24,891 nt of DNA, taken from positions 1 to 24,891 of the forward strand of contig WION01000676.1 of assembly GCA_015039365.1 (NCBI GenBank), given 5' to 3'. Position numbers and translations under genes: made by a program. Below the pieces are notes generated by a model, which did no database searches, was not told the DNA's origin, and saw only the letters and a program-made list of their open reading frames with translations. Position 1 is the stretch's first letter; each line of letters begins with the position of its first letter. Shown piece after piece: positions 20,907 to 24,891 of this stretch. This DNA is from Amanita rubescens (taxonomy: Eukaryota > Basidiomycota > Agaricomycetes > Agaricales > Amanitaceae).

Positions 20907-22100
20907 TTACAATGTAGCCTCGTCAGGAGCCTTCCAAACTTTAACTGTTCCATCAGCACTGGCGGTTATCATCTCTCCTGAATCTGTGGGATGATGTTCA
21001 GTCCAAGTAATAACCTTATGATGCACTTTTGTCGGCGGATCCGGAGGTAGTACTTTGGCCTATGATAATCAATGAGGGCAGCACACTGGTTCCGATGCCG
21101 TCGTGACTTACATCCATCAAGTCCATGCCCATATCATTCCATTTCGTCGCCGCAAACAACAGTGGCTTCAGCGTGCCCAAGCAACCCCACGCGGCAGCGG
21201 TATGAAGTATTCACGTGGCCCGTGAAATCATTGAGTAGTCTTCCAGTTGACATATCCATCAGGCGGATGTGAGAGTCGAGCGATGTGACAAGGTAGTCTG
21301 ATTGTCCTGAGTAGGTACCACAGAAGTGACAGGTTCTGTAGATCCTCATAAGAATTATAGATCGCATCGCGCACGCGACTTACGTCCTATGAAATCGGTC
21401 CGCAGTTCACCCATACGAAGATCGTATGTCCGAACATATCCATCAACAGAACCCGCGATAAACGATGGTGGCACCAACGTCTAGTCTGTATCGTGTCCCG
21501 CGCCTCTTCCAGGACTTGGATTGGTTGCCTGTTTTGAGACTAAACAATCTTCGTGTCAGAATGCAACAAGAGCTTCCATTCAAGACTTGCCGCAGGTCCC
21601 ATAGCCTCACGGTCGCATCATAGGATCCTTCGTACATCACAATTAGAGTAGCCCCTTTTCTCGTGTACAACGCGACGTACCACTGGCTACCACGCTGGCA
21701 TCTTCGTTGAATTCAACAGCATGGACTTTACCCAAATGACCAGAAAGCCGCCGCAGGGTGCTTGCGGTAGCAACATCCCAGATGAAGACGGACCTATCTC
21801 CACCTGCTGATACAAACTTGGCGTTGTCGTGGGCCCTAGATCGCGGTTAAGGTTCAATAAAGGTTGATGGTGAACGTCTTACACTGCAACTGTGAGGACC
21901 TCGTAGCCATGTGCGGAAAAAACCTTAATTTCAGAACCAAGCGCGACGTTCCATAATCGTACAGTCCTATCTGTCCCCCGGTCAGGGCATACTTCGCGGA
22001 ACCCTTCGAGTAGCGTGCGACGTTTTACAGGTCCTTTGTGAGTATCCAGAGTGGCATGGAGGCTGCGTGCCAGAGGGCGCGGGCCGCGGGACGGCGCCAT
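20907..22100 (-). CDS. WD40-repeat protein, WDR83/MORG1-like, with frame breaks
   Basis: Six exons: 22100-21883, 21835-21681, 21627-21591, 21528-21384, 21335-21112, 21059-20907. Repeats in order: TDRTVRLWNV and SAHGYEVLT; DNAKFVSAGGDRSVFIWDV and LSGHLGKVHAVEFNEDASVV; SYDATVRLWDLR; IQVLEEARDTIQT; PPSFIAGSVDGYVRTYDLRM; DYLVTSLDSHIRLMDMSTGR; GHAEATVVCGDE; and a last repeat ending SADGTVKVWKAPDEATL. The pattern (HGYEVL, EEARD, DSHIRLMD) matches WDR83, a seven-blade propeller linked to splicing and MAPK scaffolding. About six one-base breaks interrupt the frame: in exon 1 an extra A near 22024 and a missing G near 21978 cancel out, and others lie near 21488, 21307, 21139 and 21122. The protein is too conserved around the breaks to look like an old pseudogene. 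Intron 21590-21529 is GC-AG. Confidence 0.82.
21529..21590 (-). other. GC-AG intron in the WDR83-like gene
   Basis: Donor CTGCG/GCAAGT, acceptor AAAACAG. It joins VRLWDLR to QPIQVLEEARD in frame; the GT four bases downstream does not. Confidence 0.8.
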
Positions 22101-22161
22101 CTGGTTTTGGTCAACTTAAACGTGCGTCTGCGGAGCCGTAATTTCTTATCCGCTTTCCGTC
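22101..22161. promoter_or_regulatory. 61-bp divergent promoter between WDR83-like and F-box genes
   Basis: The start codons of two opposite genes lie only 61 bp apart, so each 5' UTR probably overlaps the other gene's promoter. No TATA box is seen; a TTATCCGC element is the only notable string. Confidence 0.5.
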
Positions 22162-23838
22162 ATGTCCAAGCGCCCGCTCTCCCCCGGCTTTGCTACCACA
22201 TCCAAAGCGCCTGCAGGGTCCCAAGGACGCACGTACCAAGGACACTCGCTGCCCTCTCTCTCTGACGAGCTCATCTTGTGCATTTTTCACATCTGTCTTC
22301 AGTAGACTTATTGCAGCCCAGGCAACCGTCAGAAACTGGTCAAGATTGGCCCAGACAACGAGCTTTGGAGGAAGATTTATCTGAGAACTTTGGCCGATCC
22401 AGGCTGCGAGGGGGTAAAGGCTTTGTCAGCCGCGCAGACGGATGGGAGGTAAAACCCCTTCCACTCGAGTGGTAGGAGATGAAATCAAGGACTGGAAATG
22501 GATGTTTCGCATAAGTTCGAATTGGCGAAAAGGCAAGTTGTTTGCGCGATAATATCGGTCGCAAGTTACACCCCTTCCCCTAGGGCGTTGCACAGTAGAA
22601 AGACTGCACGTCACTCCCTCAGAATCGGCACAGGATTCGCATCAGATACATATATTATTAACTGGCCCTTACATCATTTCCGCGTCCTCGAGCCCTCTAC
22701 TTCTCCGTGGATTTGCTTGTCAGGTCCAGGTTCTTGGGGGCTGTCTCACAAATTGCACTGCCCTACCGTTCATTCAGGCCTCTACCATATAACCGCGCTT
22801 GCCCAAGATCAATCACTTACAAATGCCAGTCATACCAGAATTGCCGCATTTCTTCACAATGGCGAATTATACATTTTTCACGTAGATCACTCAAACCCAG
22901 CCTCGTCTAGGTTGGAAATGACCCATTCACCAGTCAGAAGATTCGCAAGGACTTCGTCGATATCTCAGGCAGTATATCACCACCCCTTTTAGTTGCGTTA
23001 TCAGAATCATTCAACCTTTCTATTTATGATTTGTCGTCGGGCTCTGTCAGGACTCGCAAACACTAACTTCATTTACGTCTTATCCTCCGACATCCCTGGT
23101 TTTATCAGCACCTGCCCCTGACATGTATAAGCTAATTCTCACCTACTCTGTGCCTGTATACCTAGGCACTGGTCTGTTGGCGTGACAGAACTTGTTATAT
23201 CAGTCCTTCACTTGCTCAAACGCAGTTACGTCTAAATTATCCCTTCCTCCTTTACCGCACCAATCGTCGATCGCACAGCCCATGTGCGTGGCGTCAACCC
23301 GATCTACGCGAGCGGTTGACGTCCCCCAGGGATGGATGGATGAAACAGCTTCGTTATATGCAAGAACAATGGAGCCGCAAAGTAGCTCGGTTTCTGACAC
23401 TCAAACTGATGGAAAATGGGTGATTTTAGCCCCACCAGACCCAGCGATCTTCACTAGTTCATCATCAAGTCCGGAGACCTCGGTGTCCAACTCTAACCCG
23501 ATGCAACTCTACTCGCCAACGAGCTTACAATTATACCGCCTTTCACTTCCATCACCTTCCCCTTCAGTTTCTGCTCCCCGACCGAAGCTTATATTTGTTC
23601 GGAATTTGCATGGTCATAGTGGTCCCGTATCATCATCGCGGTTGCGGATGGCCGATGTGTGAGCCTGGGCGTTGATGGAAGTATCTGGGTATGGATTTTG
23701 GAAGCAGGGACATCAACAGAAGTATCTGGTCTAAATTCCGAAAACGCGCATGTTGACAGTGGCGCTGTCGTATTCGATGAGAGAAGGATTGTCACTGCGC
23801 GAGGAGGTGATATCATGATACGGAGGTTTGATATGTGA
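22162..23838 (+). CDS. F-box protein with C-terminal beta-propeller, frame-broken
   Basis: Pieces are colinear on the plus strand. N-terminus MSKRPLSPGFATT, then an F-box (LPSLSDELILCIF, HLSSVDL, AAQATVRNWSRLAQ, DNELWRKIYLRT), the linker FGRSRLRGGKGFVSRADG and EIKDWKWMFRISSNWRKG. After a probable GC-AG intron the propeller part follows: HILLTGPYIISASSSP, RIAAFLHNGELYIFHVDHS, HSPVRRFARTSSISQAVYHH, LLVALSESFNLSIYDLSSGS, TSLVLSAPAPDMYKLILTYS, DTQTDGKWVILAPPDPAIF, LQLYRLSLPSPS, FVRNLHGHSGPVSS, DGRCVSLGVDGSIWVWILEA and VVFDERRIVTARGGDIMIRR. F-box proteins bring substrates to the SCF ubiquitin ligase through the propeller; the substrate is unknown. At least eight frame changes occur (three inside the F-box alone), not explained by introns. 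Either the local consensus is poor or the gene is recently dead. The stop at 23836-23838 fits the usual family end. Confidence 0.75.
22533..22583 (+). other. Probable GC-AG intron in the F-box gene
   Basis: Donor CGAAAAG/GCAAGT, acceptor CCCCTAG, 51 bp. It gives NWRKG-RCTVERL leading into HILLTGPYIISASSSP. A GT four bases downstream would give another open frame, so this case is less certain than the other five. Confidence 0.6.
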
Positions 23839-24891
23839 TTATAAAACGTTAGAGTCCCCTAGCCGATTCGCCTTGCTTCCGACGAATGTTTTTGTATCGG
23901 AGATCTTATTGAGGTTGCGTGCTTTTCTCTTGCTTCGATGTGCCACGTTGTAACACGGTTGTCCGATATTCTTGTAGGCGACATGTATAAACTAACAAGT
24001 GTTGGAAGAAAGAATTCGATGTTTTCCGACAGCACGGACCCGTTATCGTCCAATGTCTGAACAGGTTCCTTGGACATCGATGAGATCGTTCACTATACAT
24101 TTTAGGGCAAAATACTTGATCGCCGAACTCTTCTGATGCAGCTATCTCATGGCCAAAGCACGACCCCTTTCGTTTTCACTCTAATGCATCAGTCCCGATG
24201 TGCGTGCTTTTGGAGCCGAGTGAGCGCATCTTAAATCTACAGTAGAATCCAGCTTAACGCGCAGCAGCTGTATGAAGAACATGCAATGAGCGCATTTAGT
24301 AATCGGTTTCATGTCTGCTGCGCCCACCAAAACTCTTTACCTCGATTCCTGCTTCGCACATGTCAACAAGATTCAAGACGCATGTCCGCTAACACGAGAA
24401 TAGCACAAATAAGTAATTTAATCCACTTCTAGAGGATGATCACAGGAGATGCATTATCTGAGCCTATCGGACCACTCCATGGAATACTCGGGCTCCTAAC
24501 AGGGTAAAGTAGAGCAATTAAAAGCAACGATCGCGTTTGCGGAAGATAACAGAGGTTGACAAATATTGCAGCTTGGAGACCTTGAGTTTGACCGCGACCG
24601 ATTGTTCTTCCCCCGTCGCCGGTCCAAAGGGACCGGTTACAAGCTGTCAAGTTCAGAAAAGTATTTATACTTCGTAGATTGTTCAAGACTTTGCCTCTTG
24701 AGCTCTTGCGACTGCCAGCAAGTTGTATCTGACAAACTAATGCACGCCGGTCGAGACTCCCGCCAAACTTCCGGGCCCGCTCCTATAGGCCAACAGAAGC
24801 CAATTGGCCGTCCCGTCACTTTCCTGTCAGGGAAATTTTCTGGGAAAACAGTCCGTACCGAGTTGCAGGAAATTCAAAAGGCGGATCTAGG
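23839..24891. other. No recognisable gene
   Basis: Only short ORFs on both strands, none with a family signature. Two CCAA-containing strings near 24789-24805 (GGCCAACAG, GCCAATTGG) could belong to a promoter of a gene beyond the window. Nothing else is supported. Confidence 0.4.

Noticed and set aside
1..24891. tRNA, rRNA, CRISPR array, bacterial-type operon or viral gene
   Set aside because: No cloverleaf, rRNA core, spaced direct repeats or viral hallmark protein was seen on either strand; the window is plainly fungal nuclear DNA. Small ncRNAs cannot be excluded by eye.

Overview
The window looks like nuclear DNA from an agaricomycete-type basidiomycete. The genes are dense, on both strands, and cut by many introns of about 45-60 bases, often with a CTRAY-like branch point shortly before the acceptor. 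Every protein I recognise is of fungal type. Exon structures were worked out by hand from reading frames, splice signals and remembered family consensus, so boundaries are models, not transcript evidence.

Layout. 1-2046 holds no recognisable gene, only a low-complexity stretch and a 95-bp tandem duplication. 2047-3167 (-) is a frame-broken relic of a DUF6570 protein of the kind carried by basidiomycete Helitrons. 3168-4656 holds no recognisable gene. Then comes a compact block: a nucleolar FKBP-type prolyl isomerase (4657-6229, -), ARP2/3 subunit ARPC4 (6381-7204, +), a GNAT acetyltransferase (7215-7922, -), a large RAD5/HLTF-like SNF2-RING protein (8046-12955, -), the SMC5/6 subunit NSE4 (13107-14422, +) and a secreted GH17 glucanase (14543-15922, -). 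After a 416-base gap follow a DUF4045/gelsolin-repeat actin-binding protein (16339-20756, -), a WDR83-like WD40 protein (20907-22100, -) and an F-box/beta-propeller protein (22162-23838, +). 23839-24891 shows no gene.

Links between genes. RAD5/HLTF and NSE4, both genome-maintenance factors, are divergent from one 151-bp region that carries two ACGCGT (MCB-type) boxes, which suggests shared G1/S control. FKBP and ARPC4 are also divergent 151 bp apart, and WDR83 and the F-box gene only 61 bp apart. ARPC4 and the gelsolin-family protein both act on actin.

Most notable: (1) six introns that make sense only as GC-AG introns, in four different genes; (2) micro-exons of 6, 9 and 10 nt encoding parts of the core ATPase motifs of the RAD5-like protein; (3) many one- or two-base frame breaks confined mainly to about 19-24 kb, several at homopolymers, while the genes from 4.6 to 17 kb are almost clean. 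The last point suggests local consensus errors or recent decay rather than general noise.
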